Shown here one piece after another: positions 25,208-36,966 of a stretch of DNA of 64,000 nucleotides. The notes under the pieces are model-generated. The model did no database searches. It was not told the DNA's origin and was given only the letters and a program-made list of their open reading frames with translations. Source of the stretch: Halichoerus grypus. Its lineage: Eukaryota > Chordata > Mammalia > Carnivora > Phocidae. The position numbers were made by a program, and so were the translations under genes. The stretch is from NCBI RefSeq assembly GCF_964656455.1, contig NC_135715.1:164950437-165014436 (forward strand), in the 5' to 3' direction. Numbering within the stretch: the stretch's first letter is position 1; each line of letters opens with the position of its first letter.

Positions 25208-25424
25208 TTTCTTTTCTTTTTTTTTTTTTTTTAGATTTCATTTATTTTATTTGGCAGGGGGAGGAGCAGGGGGAGAGGGAGGGGGAGGGGGAGAGGGAGA
25301 GGGAGAGAATCTCAAGGAATGTGGAGCCCGATGCCGGGCTCAATCTCAGCACCCTGAGACCATGACCTGAGCTGAAAAAATTAGGGGTTGGATGCCGAAC
25401 AGACTGAGCCACCCAGGCGCCCCA
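25208..25424 (-). repeat. Can-SINE
   Basis: Reverse SINE with an expanded purine-rich (GGGAGA)n zone at about 25,255-25,310. Perfect duplication ggaatcacattct (25,195-25,207 and 25,425-25,437). Confidence 0.96.
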
Positions 25425-25599
25425 GGAATCACATTCTGAGTTCAGTAGATGCCATGTTCCACCCAGGAAGTACAATGAGAAGAATACAACGTCTGTGATA
25501 GTCGAGCAAAAATACATTACCTGGGTCTAATCATGAGAAACATCAGACAAATCTATGTAGAAAAGAGTTCACACAGCAGGCTTTAGAAAAGGCCTTTTC

Positions 25600-25810
25600 G
25601 GGCGCCTGGGTGGCTCAGTTGGTTAAGCGACTGCCTTCGGCTCAGGTCATGATCCTGGAGTCCCTGGATCGAGTCCCGCATCAGGCTCCCTGCTCGGCAG
25701 GGAGTCTGCTTCTCCCTCTGACCCTCCCCCCTCTCATGTGCTTGCTCTCTCTCATTCTGTCTCTCTCAAATAAATAAATAAAAAATCTTTAAAAAAAAAA
25801 AAAAAAAAAA
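25600..25810 (+). repeat. Can-SINE with long pure poly(A)
   Basis: Perfect 14-bp duplication gaaaaggccttttc (25,586-25,599 and 25,811-25,824), few changes in the head, and an uninterrupted A-tail of about 20 nt. These suggest a comparatively young copy. Confidence 0.97.
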
Positions 25811-25824
25811 GAAAAGGCCTTTTC

Positions 25825-26568
25825 TTAGAAAGCCCTGCTTATAAGATTGGCCTTTGGTGGGCATATGGGAACTTGGATTTCAGGAGTGTTGCCAGCACAC
25901 TAACTGACAAGAGTAGCTCACTGTGCCTAAACTGTTTGTACAAAGGATGTGGTTTATGCTGAATACCTGCTTTCCTTCTGGGAGTCTGGAAATTGGCTAG
26001 GCAGAGGTGCCTAATGTGACCAGCCCCCAGTCAAAACTTGGGGCTCTGAGTCACTAATAAGCTTCCCTGGCAGGTAACGTTTCATATGTGTTATCACAAG
26101 TCATTGCCAGGGGAGTTAAATATGTCCTATGTACCTCCATGGGGAAAGGATTCTTGGAAGCTCACACCTGGTTTTCTCGGGACCTTGCCCATTGTGCATT
26201 TTCCCTCTGCTGGTTTTGCTTTGTATCCTTTGGCTGTAATAAATCATAGCTGTAAGGAAGACGATATGCTGTGCCCTGGGATTTCTCCTAGCAAATCATC
26301 AAAATAGGGGTGATCTTGGGGGTCTCTCACCCACACTAAGAGACATTCTATAAAATGATTGTCCTATAATCTTAAAAAATGTCAGAGTGGAAAAAAAATG
26401 TCAGAGTGATAGAAGTCAAGAAAGGCATTGGGAACAATATGAGATCCTGGACTGGAACCTTCACTGAAAAGGGTATTTCTGGAATAATTGACCAAAGTTG
26501 AATGGGGTCCCTGGGTGATGGGTATATAGGAGTTCTTTGTATCAACCTTACAACTTTTTGCTAAGTGT
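25825..26568. other. unique sequence
   Basis: No exon recognised. The segment 26,378-26,408 contains aatgtcagagtg twice, separated only by gaaaaaa. Confidence 0.4.
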
Positions 26569-26579
26569 AGAACTGTCTT

Positions 26580-26767
26580 TTTTTTCAAAGATTTTATTTA
26601 TTTATTTGAGAGAGAGAGAGTGTGCGGGGGAGAGAGCACAGAAGGAGAGGGACAAGCAGACGCCCCACTGAGCAGGGAGCCCAACATGGGGCTCAATCCC
26701 AGGCCCCCGAGATGACAACCTGAGCCGAAGACAGACACTTAACTGACTGAGCCACCCAGGCGCCCCG
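26580..26767 (-). repeat. Can-SINE
   Basis: Reverse SINE with agaactgt-type duplication at 26,569 and 26,768. It lies about 40 bp from the following forward SINE. Confidence 0.93.
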
Positions 26768-26806
26768 AGAACTGTTTTGAAATAAAACGTTTCTTCAAAA
26801 ATTCTG

Positions 26807-26992
26807 GGGGCGCCTGGGTGGCTCAGTCTGTTAAGCGTCTGCCTTCGGCTCAGGTCATGGTCCCAGGGTCCTGGGATCGGGCCCCGCATCGGGCTCCCTG
26901 CTCGGCGGGAAGCCTGCTTCTCCCTCTCCCACTCCCCCTGTTTGTGTTCCCTCTCTCGCTGTCTGTCAAATTAATAAATAAAATCTTTAAAA
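26807..26992 (+). repeat. Can-SINE
   Basis: Head 'ggcgcctgggtggctcag', tail AAATTAATAAATAAAATCTTT. Duplication aaaaattctg (26,797-26,806 and 26,993-27,002). Confidence 0.95.
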
Positions 26993-27065
26993 AAAAATTC
27001 TGAAAGCATATTTTTATTGGCTGCATAATATACTCTTAATAATGCTACTATAGTTTCCTTAGCCT

Positions 27066-27250
27066 GATAGGTCTCAACCCTGGATGCATGTGAGAATCAT
27101 TTACAGGGTTTTAAAAAATATACATGCCCAGGTCTCACCCCCCAGAGATTTTGAATCAGTTGTTCTGATATGAGGCCTAAGCATCATTATTGTAAAAATA
27201 AAGTTTCCCAAGTGATTCTCATGTGCAGCCAGAATTGACAACCACTAGGC
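27066..27250. repeat. MER5A (hAT-Charlie) DNA transposon remnant
   Basis: Both inverted ends are readable: 'ggtctcaaccctggatgcatgtgagaatc' on the left and 'gattctcatgtgcagccagaattgacaacc' on the right. The core 'ccccagagattttgaatcagttg' lies between them. Confidence 0.88.
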
Positions 27251-27519
27251 TAAGAAAACTATGGTAGTAACCAGTGCCTTAAAATGGACTATTTAGGTGA
27301 CTTCTATCCACAGTAGTTCAGTATGACTCTTTGTACATAAGGCTTTCCCCTAGCTTTGTATTTTTTCTTCCCATCAGTCCCAGAAGTCATAGGGTATGAA
27401 TATTTTTAAGGCTCCTTTTGATATTTTCCTAAATTGTTTTCAAAAAATAAATATCCCAGTGTCTGTTTTACCATATGTACATGTATCATTTTTAGCATTT
27501 TTCAAAAATTTTAAGTTAT

Positions 27520-27713
27520 TTTTAAAGATTTCATTTATTTGAGTGAGAACACACAAGAGAGAACAAGTAGGGGGTGGGGTAGGGGCAGAGGGAGAGGGAG
27601 AAGCAGACTCCCCATGGAGCAGGGAGCCCGATGCGGGGCTCGATCCCAGGACCCTGAGATCATGACCTGAGCTGAAGGCAGACGCTTAACTGACTGAGCC
27701 ACCCAAGCGCCCC
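27520..27713 (-). repeat. Can-SINE
   Basis: Reverse SINE with 'gcagactccccatggagcag' and 'cgatgcggggctcgatccc'. The flanking duplication is not clean. Confidence 0.93.
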
Positions 27714-29320
27714 CATCATTAACATTTTAAACAGCTTTGTTACTATGATAGGCAAAAATGTTATCTTGTTTTAAATTTTATTTATTTGATTTCTTTGGAG
27801 GGTGAAGTATTTACAATTTTCTAGCCCCCTAGGGTTTCCTCTTTTAGAAATAATCTTCATAGCTTTTTGTCTATTAGGGTAATAGACTTTCTCTGATAGT
27901 TTTATATAAATGCTTTATCATAGTCATTGCGGCATTTCCCTAGTTTGCCAGCTTGCCTTTTAATTTTGGGCATTTTACTCTTTGAGAAAGAACATTTTCT
28001 TGGGAATGAGAAAATATGCTGTAGCAGCAAGAAGAATTGCCAAATTCAGGGCTTGTTCTATATCTGGAAGGAGTTCCTAAGACAGAGGAGGAAGGAAATA
28101 CTGCAAGCTTTGGCTAAGGGGCTCTGTGTTTTGTGTTCTTGAGGTATTTTGGGGTGAGGAACATGTATCAAGCCCCGTCCGGTGTATTTTGTTTTTAATC
28201 ATAGGTGAGGACTACATTAGAGTAAATGACACACACTAGAGTTATTTTTCTCCTTGGCCATAGAATATTTGGTAAGTCAGGTACTAAATTAATTGTAGCA
28301 CAGCCCTGAAAATAACAACTTGCTCAAAAAATGAGTTCACGTAAGAAGTGTTGTGTGGGTTGGCAAAAAGAGATGGGAATAAGCATATCGTACTGTTTAT
28401 TATTGAGAAAAATATTCTGGGCTAACCCCAGCCATAATCACCGCAGTATTCAATGTTTCAGGACAAGAACTCATCACAAAATGATGTTATTTCTGAAAAC
28501 GCTATAAAAACACATCAGAAGAAGATAAATGGATTGCACATAGACCTGAGAAATCTGGGATCCTCTGCAAAAACCCATTCACCCCATCCAGGTTAGTGGA
28601 CAGCTTCAGCCACGTGGGGGAGCTCACATCTCACCTCTTCCACCCCCAAAGAGGTTGACCACAGACATTGCATTGACCAAGTCCAAGAACACGGTTTAGG
28701 ACACCGGGCTAGTGCCTGGAAGTTTCTCTGTGCTGAAGGAAAAGTTACATGCAGTTCCTGGTGGCAGAATTTCTTCTTGGCTCCTCATTTTGTAGGGTTT
28801 TGTCTCTTCGAATGGCTTTTTAGGAGAACCACACAGCTATGGTGATAAAAGAGGGCCCTGCTTAGGCGGAGGTACCTGCTGCCCCTGGGAGGGCCTGGCG
28901 ACTGTGGGTGGTTTCTAGAAACTAGGAAGACCTTTTGTTTCCTCCCTTGCTTTAATCGTGGTTGACTGGAATTGTCTTTCTCTCTTGGTCAGAGCCAGAC
29001 AATGAGGATGACTGCCGCCCAAGCAATGTCCTCTGGGTAATGGGCCCCAGGTTAGGAATTTGGTTTAAGGGCAAAGAAGTGCTCTTCTCACAACAGAGCT
29101 TCTCCGTAGAGAACCTTGGACGGATGCTGTGGCCTTTGTGGACAGGAGAGGGGATTCACAATCCAAATGCTTTGTTTTTCTTTTTATCTCCTTATTCTCA
29201 ACTTGGTCTGAGATAAATCTTGATAATGGCATGGAGTTTGGAGCGCTAGAAGTGTCTGAGAAACCAGAGCTCTGAAAGTCATCACTAAACAGATGAAGAG
29301 GGGTGAAAGTCCTTGTCTCT
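27714..29320. other. unique sequence, nothing recognised
   Basis: Mostly unique, with a more balanced base composition from 28,560 to 29,160. No exon with convincing coding bias or splice context is visible, and no named repeat. Confidence 0.4.
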
Positions 29321-29645
29321 CTGTTACCTCCTCCCTCCCTCCCTCCCTTCTTCCCACTCTCCCTCCTCCCTCCCTCCCTCCCTCCCTTCTTCCCACTCTC
29401 CCTCCTCCCTCCCTTCTACCCACTCTCCCTCCTCCCTCCCTTCTACCCACTCTCCCTCCTCCCTCCCTTCTACCCACTCTCCCTCCCTTCTACCCACTCT
29501 CCCTCCTCCCTCCCTTCCCCTTCCCCTCTTCCCTCCTTCCTCCCTCCCTTCCTCCCTCCCTTCCTTCCTTCCTTCCTTCCTTCCTTCCTTCCTTCCTTCC
29601 TCCCTTTCTCTCTTCCTCCCTTCCTCCCTTCCTCCCTTCCTTCCA
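29321..29645. repeat. polypyrimidine minisatellite and (CCTT)n tract
   Basis: The plus strand is almost pure C/T for about 320 nt. The 5' part repeats a roughly 27-bp unit combining 'cttctacccactct' with 'ccctcctccctcc'. The 3' part is (TTCC)n from about 29,559 to 29,600 and mixed CCTCCCTT. All open frames across it on both strands (108-148 codons of Ser/Pro/Leu or Glu/Gly/Arg) follow from the repeat and are not genes. Confidence 0.95.
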
Positions 29646-29824
29646 TTCATTCAACCTTCCTTTTCTTTTGGAGGTGGTTCCATCTAAGATATATCAGTAA
29701 TTGCTTTTCCTATTTAAAATTAATTTTTAACTATATAAATCATTCCTGAATACTATATTCTCCTTCCAAAAACACAGAAACTTACAGCTAACGCTGCCGA
29801 GAAGGCCCCTTGCAGCACGACTCC

Positions 29825-29859
29825 ACCCCCCCACCCCCCCACCCCCACCCCCACCCCCG
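29825..29859. repeat. C-run array with G-quadruplex potential on the minus strand
   Basis: Six or more runs of five to seven C separated by single A. The minus strand therefore has G5-7 runs with one-base loops. Confidence 0.85.
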
Positions 29860-29884
29860 TGCTGTCTCACAGGCATGGCTGCAG

Positions 29885-30125
29885 AGTAACTAAGGGGAGG
29901 CTGGCGCCAGATTGCCCAGGCTCAAATATAACTCCACCAATTAACTGACTGTGCACCTGTAGGCAAGTTACTTAGCCTGTTTGTGCCTAAGTTTCCTTAT
30001 GTGGAAAATGAAAATGTAATTAATACCTACTCCATAGGGTAATTTTAAGGATTAAATGTAATAATATATGTAAAATACCCTATCACACTTAGTAAGCTTA
30101 ATAAATGCTTGCTGCTGTTAATGCC
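29885..30125 (+). repeat. MIR SINE, near full length
   Basis: Contains 'ggcaagttacttagcctgtt', 'gcctaagtttccttatgtgg', 'aaggattaaatgta', and 'cttaataaatgcttg', in MIR order. Confidence 0.88.
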
Positions 30126-30199
30126 ACTTCCAACTTGAGATATATATACTTCTCCCCAATTTCCAGTGATAACCACTACTACGAACTTCCAGAATATCG

Positions 30200-31340
30200 T
30201 TTTAGTATCATTTGTGTGCTTGTCTGACAAAATGATATCATATTATATATAGCCTTTTGCAGCTTGCCTTTTTCAATTAGCAATGATGTTTTGTGATTTA
30301 TCCATGTTGACACAAATAGATCTAGTGTATTCCTTTTCTAAAATTTAATTTATTTTTAAGTTTTTATATTGATTCCAATTAGTTAACATACAGGGTTATA
30401 TTATTTCTAGTATGTTCCTTTTAACTGCTATACAATGTACTATTATGTATCTATAATTTCTTTAGCTATTTTCTCATAGATGGACAGTTAAAATGTTAAT
30501 AATTTTTGTCTCTGACAAATAGTGCTGCGTGGAACCTTCACATAAACATCTGTGCCGTATTGTGCATATGTGCCAGAGTTTCTCCCGGCTAGAAATCTAT
30601 ATGTGGAACTGCTGGGGTGTAGGGTAGAATTAATTTACACTCCCTCTAACAGGATTTGAGAGTACTCACTTCCTCAAAACCTTGCAAAAGCTCATTAATA
30701 AAATCAAATGCTTTTGCCAATCTAATGGAGAGAAATAATATTTATTTAAATGTATAATTTTATTAATGACCTATTATTGTTTTCATTTGTATTTCCATGG
30801 TTTCTGGCGAGACTGAGCCTCTTTTCATATGTGTATTGGCCATTTGTAGCTTCTGTAAATCTTCTGTTCATAACCTTATTTGCATTTCTGTCATGTTGTT
30901 AGTCTTTTTCTTATTACTCCATAAAATAATCTTTTTAAAATTTATTTTTATTTTTTTTAAAGATTTTATTTATTCATTTTGAGAGAGAGGGAGAGGGAGA
31001 GAGCACAAGTCAGGGGAAGGGCAGAGGGAGAGAACCTTCAAGTGGATTCCCCACTGAGCATGGAGCCCTACATGGGCTCCGTCTCACAACCTATGAGATC
31101 ATGACCTGAACTGAAACTGAGGGTTGGATGCTCGACCGACTGAGCCACCCAGGTGACCTTGTAAAATTATCTTTTGTTAAGTATGTGGAAATACTTTTTT
31201 CCTAATCAGTTTTCTTTATTTTTCAGCCTTGTTCATGTAGTCTTGGGTCATTCAGACCTAAATTTGGAGGTAACCAAGTTGACCAGTCTTTTTCATGTTT
31301 TTTTTTAATCATTTTTCTTTTAGTATCTTATTTAAGAAAG
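30200..31340 (-). repeat. old L1M 3' region, antisense
   Basis: Antisense phrases: 'gtgatttatccatgttgacac', 'atagatggacagttaaaatg', 'agaaatctatatgtggaactgctgggg', 'tgcttttgccaatctaatgg', and 'ttggccatttgtagcttctgtaa'. Interrupted by one SINE. Confidence 0.65.
30936..31162 (-). repeat. Can-SINE
   Basis: Inserted in the antisense L1M, with duplication aaaataatctttt and aaaattatctttt (30,923-30,935 and 31,163-31,175). Confidence 0.94.
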
Positions 31341-33130
31341 TCTCTGCCATAGGTTTGTAAGGATATCCGTATATTTGTAACTGTAGCTATATATATATTT
31401 CTACCCCCCAGTAGACTCTTTCTCTACAGGGCTATGTCATCTTCTTGGCCTATGGTGGCAGAATACTTTGGCTCTAGATAACATATTTGCTCAGAGGCAG
31501 AGGAAACACTGCAGACCAAGAGGGAGAAGGACTCAAAATCCAATATAGGATCAGTAAAGGATTTCTTGGGCTTTGGAGGGAACAAGTCTGGAGCGTGGAA
31601 ACGAACAGCACTAGCTTTAAAAATACATTTTTGTCTTGAGATCAAGTGGAAAGAGAACATAACAGGAAGCATGCCATTGGTGGGACAAACAGTGTGAGCC
31701 CACGTGTTGTAGAGGAGGAATGGGATCAACCTGGGAACAGTGCAAGTTTGGAAAGAAACATCTGACTCTACCTGAAGAAATATGGATTTCTTGGGGGAAA
31801 TGGAAACAGCACAAGAGTAAGGAATTAGGTTGCGCCATCACAGAAAAAGTGGTAGAGAAAGCAGTATTTGTGCTGGCCTGAGAGAAAGCTAGAAAACACA
31901 TCAGAGGAGACACGTAGCTGTTTTCTGCACCCCTAAAAGCTTGAGAAACGTCACCCATGGTAACTCCAGCTCAGGAATACACTGATGGAAGATTCTCCTG
32001 CTGATACATATACGGAGGCAGAAGGGAATCTAACCCAGGATGTAGTGCTGTTAAGACTCAAAACTCCATGTCTAAACCAGTCATGTCTTTAGCATAGATG
32101 ACACCCGGCTTCAAACAACTAGCCAACTGACTAACCAAAGAAACACGTGACATCTGGGGGGGGGAGAAAGAAATAGAGATGAGCAAGAAATTGAGACTAT
32201 GGGGAACATAAGCTATACCTGTCTTTATTTTCTTTCCAGACTTCCCCAGCAAGTGGTGCTCTGAGTGTATCCTTACAAATTTCCACCTCTGCTCCAAACT
32301 TAGAAGACATAGCTATGGGGGAAAACAATCCAAAACTAAAAACGAAAAATAAATAAATAAATAAATAACCCAAACCAAACAATAACTAAACATTTTCATG
32401 GGCCAGAAATGGAAACACTCCACAGTAAGCTGGGATTGCCGCATCAGCCTGCTGGGCTATAGGTCTCGAAATAGGCAGCATTAGGAGTGTCTTTCCTGCA
32501 GGGCAAAAAAACCCAAAGTGACCCACATGTGGTGGGGCACCAGGGCAAACATCACTGTTTAAAAGCAAAGGCTAGGGGGGCCTTCCTTGACCATGGAAGG
32601 GGGTTGAGACAGCTCTGATCACTGCTTGAAGCTGTGGCTTTATGAAGCTGAATCCCTGCAGGGGACAGGAGGAAGTAGAACAAACCCAGCAGCGGGACTC
32701 CTTTGGCTTAGTGACTCGATCGAAAATAACCCCGTCATTCTGTGTTTGGAGATGTTCCTCTAGCGTAAGATCTGGTTCTGGACTCGGGTGGTAGGTCTCC
32801 CTGGGGGCTGAGTGAAGGCAACCGCAAAACTTAGAGAGGAGTGATCACAGAAAGAGAAAACAAACCAACAAAACAAAGACCAACCCCACCCACGATTAGC
32901 CTACGAACCCCAAATATAAATTCACTTTCAAGAAGCTACTGTTACAAAAGATAGTCAACAATATAATCAATCAGACTCACTCCTAATGAAATACAAAATA
33001 ATAGAAACATATCAAAGGATTTAAAAAATTATGTTCCAAATCTTCAAAGAGATAAAGAACAAGAAGTTACAAAATAGAAGTAGGCAGATCTGAGTAAAGA
33101 ACTGATGGACTATACACAAAAAAACAATTA
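31341..33130. other. no gene recognised
   Basis: 31,424-32,300 and 32,390-33,100 have moderate GC with paired frames of up to 113 codons on the minus strand (31,617-31,958). No domain or family is seen. The A-rich part 32,830-33,130 might be old L1 upstream sequence, but I cannot support that firmly. Confidence 0.35.
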
Positions 33131-33143
33131 AAAATTGTGAGAG

Positions 33144-33240
33144 CAAGAGCGCCTGGCTGGCTCAGTCGGTAGAGTACGCAATTCCTGATCTTGGAGTCGT
33201 GAGTTCAAGCCCCATGTTGGGTATAGAGCTTACTTAAAAA
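33144..33240 (+). repeat. short Can-SINE, first of two at one site
   Basis: tRNA-like head with 'gcgcctggctggctcag' and B-box-like 'gagttcaagccc', then 'ttacttaaaaaaa'. Flanked by aaaattgtgagag at 33,131-33,143 and 33,241-33,253. Confidence 0.94.
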
Positions 33241-33253
33241 AAAATTGTGAGAG

Positions 33254-33444
33254 GGGCACCTGGGTGGCTCAGTCATTAAGCATCTGCCTTCGGCTTAGGT
33301 CATGATCCAGGGTCCTGGGATCGAGCCCCACATCGGGTTCCCTGCTCAGCGGGAAGCCTGCTTCTCCCTCTGCCTCTCCCCCTGCTTGTGTTCCCTCTCT
33401 CGCTGTGTCTCTCTCTGTCAAATAAATAAATAAAATCTTTAAAA
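33254..33444 (+). repeat. Can-SINE, second insertion at the same site
   Basis: Starts immediately after the second copy of aaaattgtgagag and is followed by a third copy at 33,445-33,457. It therefore used the duplicated target of the earlier SINE. Confidence 0.96.
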
Positions 33445-33457
33445 AAAATTGTGAGAG

Positions 33458-35074
33458 TGAAAATAAATTAATGAAACAAAAAACTTAATAGAGTAAACAC
33501 TCTTTTGGACACAGTAGAAGAGCACTTCAGTGGGCTGGAACTGAGTAATATTCCAAGTAATATTACATTGTCCCTTTTCCTCTGATTGTCTTGTCCATGA
33601 AGGCCCTTGTTAGACTGATCCTTGTTTCTTAGCTTTCTCATTCTATGTGTTTTTTTTCTACACAACTTGTTTTCTCCTATGGCTTCAATTTTCTCCTACA
33701 GCCGGAAGACATGAAAATATTAGTCGCAAGAATAATTGTACAATTATGTGTAACTGCAAACACAGCAGATGATACACGGACCACTATAGCTTTTATTATT
33801 GAATAGTTTGCTAGAATAGTAAAGCTGTTATTTAGCCAATATAAATGTTACACTTGCCACAAATTGGCTTCTAATGTCTCCCCGGCCTTTCTGCAACAGG
33901 CATTATGATGAATAAATGGTAGAGGCTCCATGTATTCATATGACATATAAGTTATGCTTATAGAATTATTCTGACAAGCTTACCTTCTCTTTACCAATAT
34001 GTTCCCTTCATAAAATTGATTTTTGAATTTTGAAAATTGTCTATAAGACTTAGGTCTTAACTGACAGGAAGGTCTTTACATACATCTACTTTGAAGACTC
34101 TTCATTTTCAGAGTTCAGTTAAGGAGGTAGACCCAACTTCAAACGGTTAAATTTGCTGAACAATCCAGAAAGCAAATTCAAGTGCCAGTAGAACAGGTCT
34201 TAGCTATTTATGGGACCATGTATATGCTTGGAGTTAAGAAAAAGGAATCTGGTTAGCGAGTAGAATTTTATAACAAATGGAATGAATGGCAGTTCTTAGA
34301 ACTCCTAGGCTGTAACCAATAGTCGGAGGACTGGAAGTGGGAATGGGAGATGCTTCTGGTTGCTTTCCCAATCTCCCTAAAATTCCTCCTTATTTTCTAA
34401 CAGAACCATGATTTTGTTCAGAGTGGCAATGTGCTCAGCCTTAAGCAAGAAGTATTCCCAGGTGAGATCCATGGTCTAAGAAGTCCGTTGTGTCAGTCTT
34501 GTTCTCTGCTTTCCCTGCCTCCCCTATCCCTCCTTAAGGGTGGCCATGTGACCCTGTTCTAGTAAATAAGATGTAAACAGAAGTCTACTAGGAAGATGAG
34601 AGATATAATTAGTGCTGCTCTTACCTCTTTCCTCCTGCCTTGAACTTGATGTTTGAGAATGGGGCAACTATCTTACAACCATGAGGGAAAGACCAAGAGA
34701 ATCATAGAAATACTAGCCGTGACATAATGCTGGGTAAATGCCAGCACTGGCCTACTATTTGACATTTTGTTAAGTCAGAAAAGTAAGTTTTTATCAATGT
34801 ACTGTTAGCCATATGTAGTTCTCACTAATATGCTGTGGAAATAAAATCGTTGGTTCCTTTAATCTGTATTTTGAAAGACTAAAATGACTAGAAGGATTCT
34901 AGGCTGGAATAAAAAAAAGCACATATTAACTCATCTGCACTAGATAAGAATGCATGCTCACAGAAAAGAGCATAGGAAACATTTCCCTCATAACTATTGC
35001 TAGAAGAGTTTTTGAATGGATGTAAACACCGAACCCTGATGAAAACTAGATTGATTTAAGTCAGTTTTTTAAAT
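33458..35074. other. non-coding stretch
   Basis: Mostly unique. 34,390-34,860 may be an old LTR-like repeat ('agggaaagaccaagagaatca', 'gttaagtcagaaaagtaag'), family not assigned. Confidence 0.4.
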
Positions 35075-35084
35075 GTTCAAACCA

Positions 35085-35279
35085 GGGGCGCCTGGGTGGC
35101 TCAGTTGTTAAGTGTCTGCCTTCAGCTCAGGTCATGATCCCAGGGTCCTGGGATCAAGTCCCGCATCGGGCTCCCTGCTCCGTGGGAAGCCTGCTTCTCC
35201 CTCTCCCACTCCCCCTGCTTGTGTTCCCTCTCTCGCTGTGTGTCTCTCTCTCAAATAAATAAAATCTTTAAAAAAAAAA
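35085..35279 (+). repeat. Can-SINE
   Basis: Duplication gttcaaacca (35,075-35,084 and 35,280-35,289); head 'ggggcgcctgggtggctcag'. Confidence 0.96.
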
Positions 35280-35424
35280 GTTCAAACCACTAGGATCTTG
35301 GAGTTGTGAGTTCAGAAAAGAGTTTTTCAAAACGGGAGTAGCATTTCATCATTAGAGGATTAAACTGAGTGTGAGTGTCTTGGGGCCATCTACCTAGCCA
35401 CGTACTACTGTTGCCTATTGGCTT

Positions 35425-35930
35425 GCTTATTATTTTTATTTTGAAATAATTCAAATTACAGAAATGTTGCCAAGTTAGTACAAAGAAATCCAATACACAC
35501 TTTTCACTAATTGCTTTATCGCTCTTTCTATATTGAAAGATAGATATAGATGTAAATTTTTTTTCTGAACTATTTGAGAATAAACCGTGGACCTGATGTT
35601 CCTTTATCCCTAAATTGTTCAGTCTGTATTTCTAAAGAAGATGGAAATTCTCTTACATAACCATTGTACAGATATGAAAATCAAGAAAGAACATTGATAA
35701 AATATTGTCTAATCTACAGACCTTATTCTCATTTTGGCAATTTTTCCAATAATGTGATAGATGGACAGACAAATAAATAGATAGATAGATCTTTCTTTTG
35801 GTCCACAATTAATTCAGGATTGCATATTGTATTTAGTTGTCTTGAACCTGCTAATTTTATAATTAAGCATGCCATGTGCCCATGTTCTTGAATGACCATA
35901 CATAACAACTTAAAATAAGAAATGCCATGT
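35425..35930. repeat. old L1M-type 3' fragment
   Basis: Diagnostic text 'ttgaaataattcaaattacagaaatgttgcc', 'actatttgagaataaaccg', 'aatctacagaccttattctc', and 'tgcatattgtatttagttgtc' matches a common mammalian L1M 3' end. It includes an (AGAT)n run near 35,775-35,792. Orientation was not settled. Confidence 0.6.
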
Positions 35931-36689
35931 TGAATCATATGTTAAAAATATGTTCAACAATTTTATCTGATTCTTTTGGTATTTACCATCATAATCTAAA
36001 TAACATGCTTATATTACTACTTTTAAAAGGGGGATTATACATAATCTATTGTTTTCCTGCTATGGAAGACACTACAGCAGACAAGAGAACATACCCCTAC
36101 ATCTGACTTTCCAACATAGTCATATTGTAATTCTGGTTAGGTGAATATTTGGAGTTTGTATTATTTATATTATTATGTTGTTATAAAATGTTATTGATAG
36201 CTGATGTCATATGATGACTTTTCCTTTCCTACCCAAATTTGCTTTCCTTGGACTTAATATTTATCTTGCATTTTATGTTTGCTTATTTTTCTATGTATAT
36301 ATCACTAATTCAAAGCCAAGTTCCTCCAGTTGGCTAAATATCTTTTTAGTGTATTCAGATGTATTAAGTCTTTTATCAATTCATCTTCTTGACAAAAATC
36401 TCTCCTGGAGTCCCCCGAGCTTCTCTGATCTAGACCAGTTGCTCCTCTCTATCTGGGAACCATTGTCATTCAGGCATCTCTTTTTACCCTCATTCTGAGC
36501 ATTCTCATACCTTTTCTCCTTTGTTGCACCCCCCACTTGCTATATTCCATATCTTTCTTTCTTTTTCACTCTAACGGTTTTCTGGTACCATCGATTTTTG
36601 AGCTTTTTGGCAGTTATAATGTTTATATTGAATCATGTCTTTGCTGTTTCTACTGCTGCTTTTTGACTCAGCTTTCCTGGTTCTCATTT
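35931..36689. other. no gene recognised
   Basis: A 95-codon plus frame at 36,211-36,498 and an 82-codon frame at 36,537-36,785 are hydrophobic but look like reverse-complement AT-rich repeat translation, with no family. Confidence 0.4.
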
Positions 36690-36966
36690 TCAAAGACAAG
36701 AGATATAACACATGCTGCAGTATGGATGAACTTTGAGGACATCTTTCTGAGTGAAATAAGCTGGTCACGGACAAACACCATATGATTCTATTTATATGAG
36801 ATACCCAGAGAAATCAAATTCATAGACATTTTACAGAAAGTAAAATTGTGGTTGCCAGGGGCTGGGGGTGGGGGAATGGGAAGTTATGGTTTAATAGGTT
36901 CAGAGTTTCAGTTCTACAAGAAGAGTTCTGGATTGCAGTGAGGCAGCAGAAAAAGTGAATGTTCTT
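36690..36966 (+). repeat. L1M 3' end, left half, host of the large L1
   Basis: Sense L1M 3' UTR text: 'gtatggatgaactttgagga', 'tgagtgaaataagctggtca', 'tatgagatacccagagaaat', 'gtggttgccaggggctgggg'. It is cut at 36,966 by the insertion of the 10-kb minus-strand unit and resumes at 47,094 ('ttaatgccactgaaatgtacac'). Confidence 0.85.

Noticed and set aside
29293..29749. Open frames of 97-148 codons on both strands
   Set aside because: All are translations of the polypyrimidine repeat (Ser/Pro/Leu or Glu/Gly/Arg); the repeat explains the lack of stops.
33144..33240. Possible tRNA gene (A/B-box-like sequence)
   Set aside because: The tRNA-like part is the head of a Can-SINE with an A-rich tail and target duplication, not a tRNA gene; the same holds for all other SINE heads.
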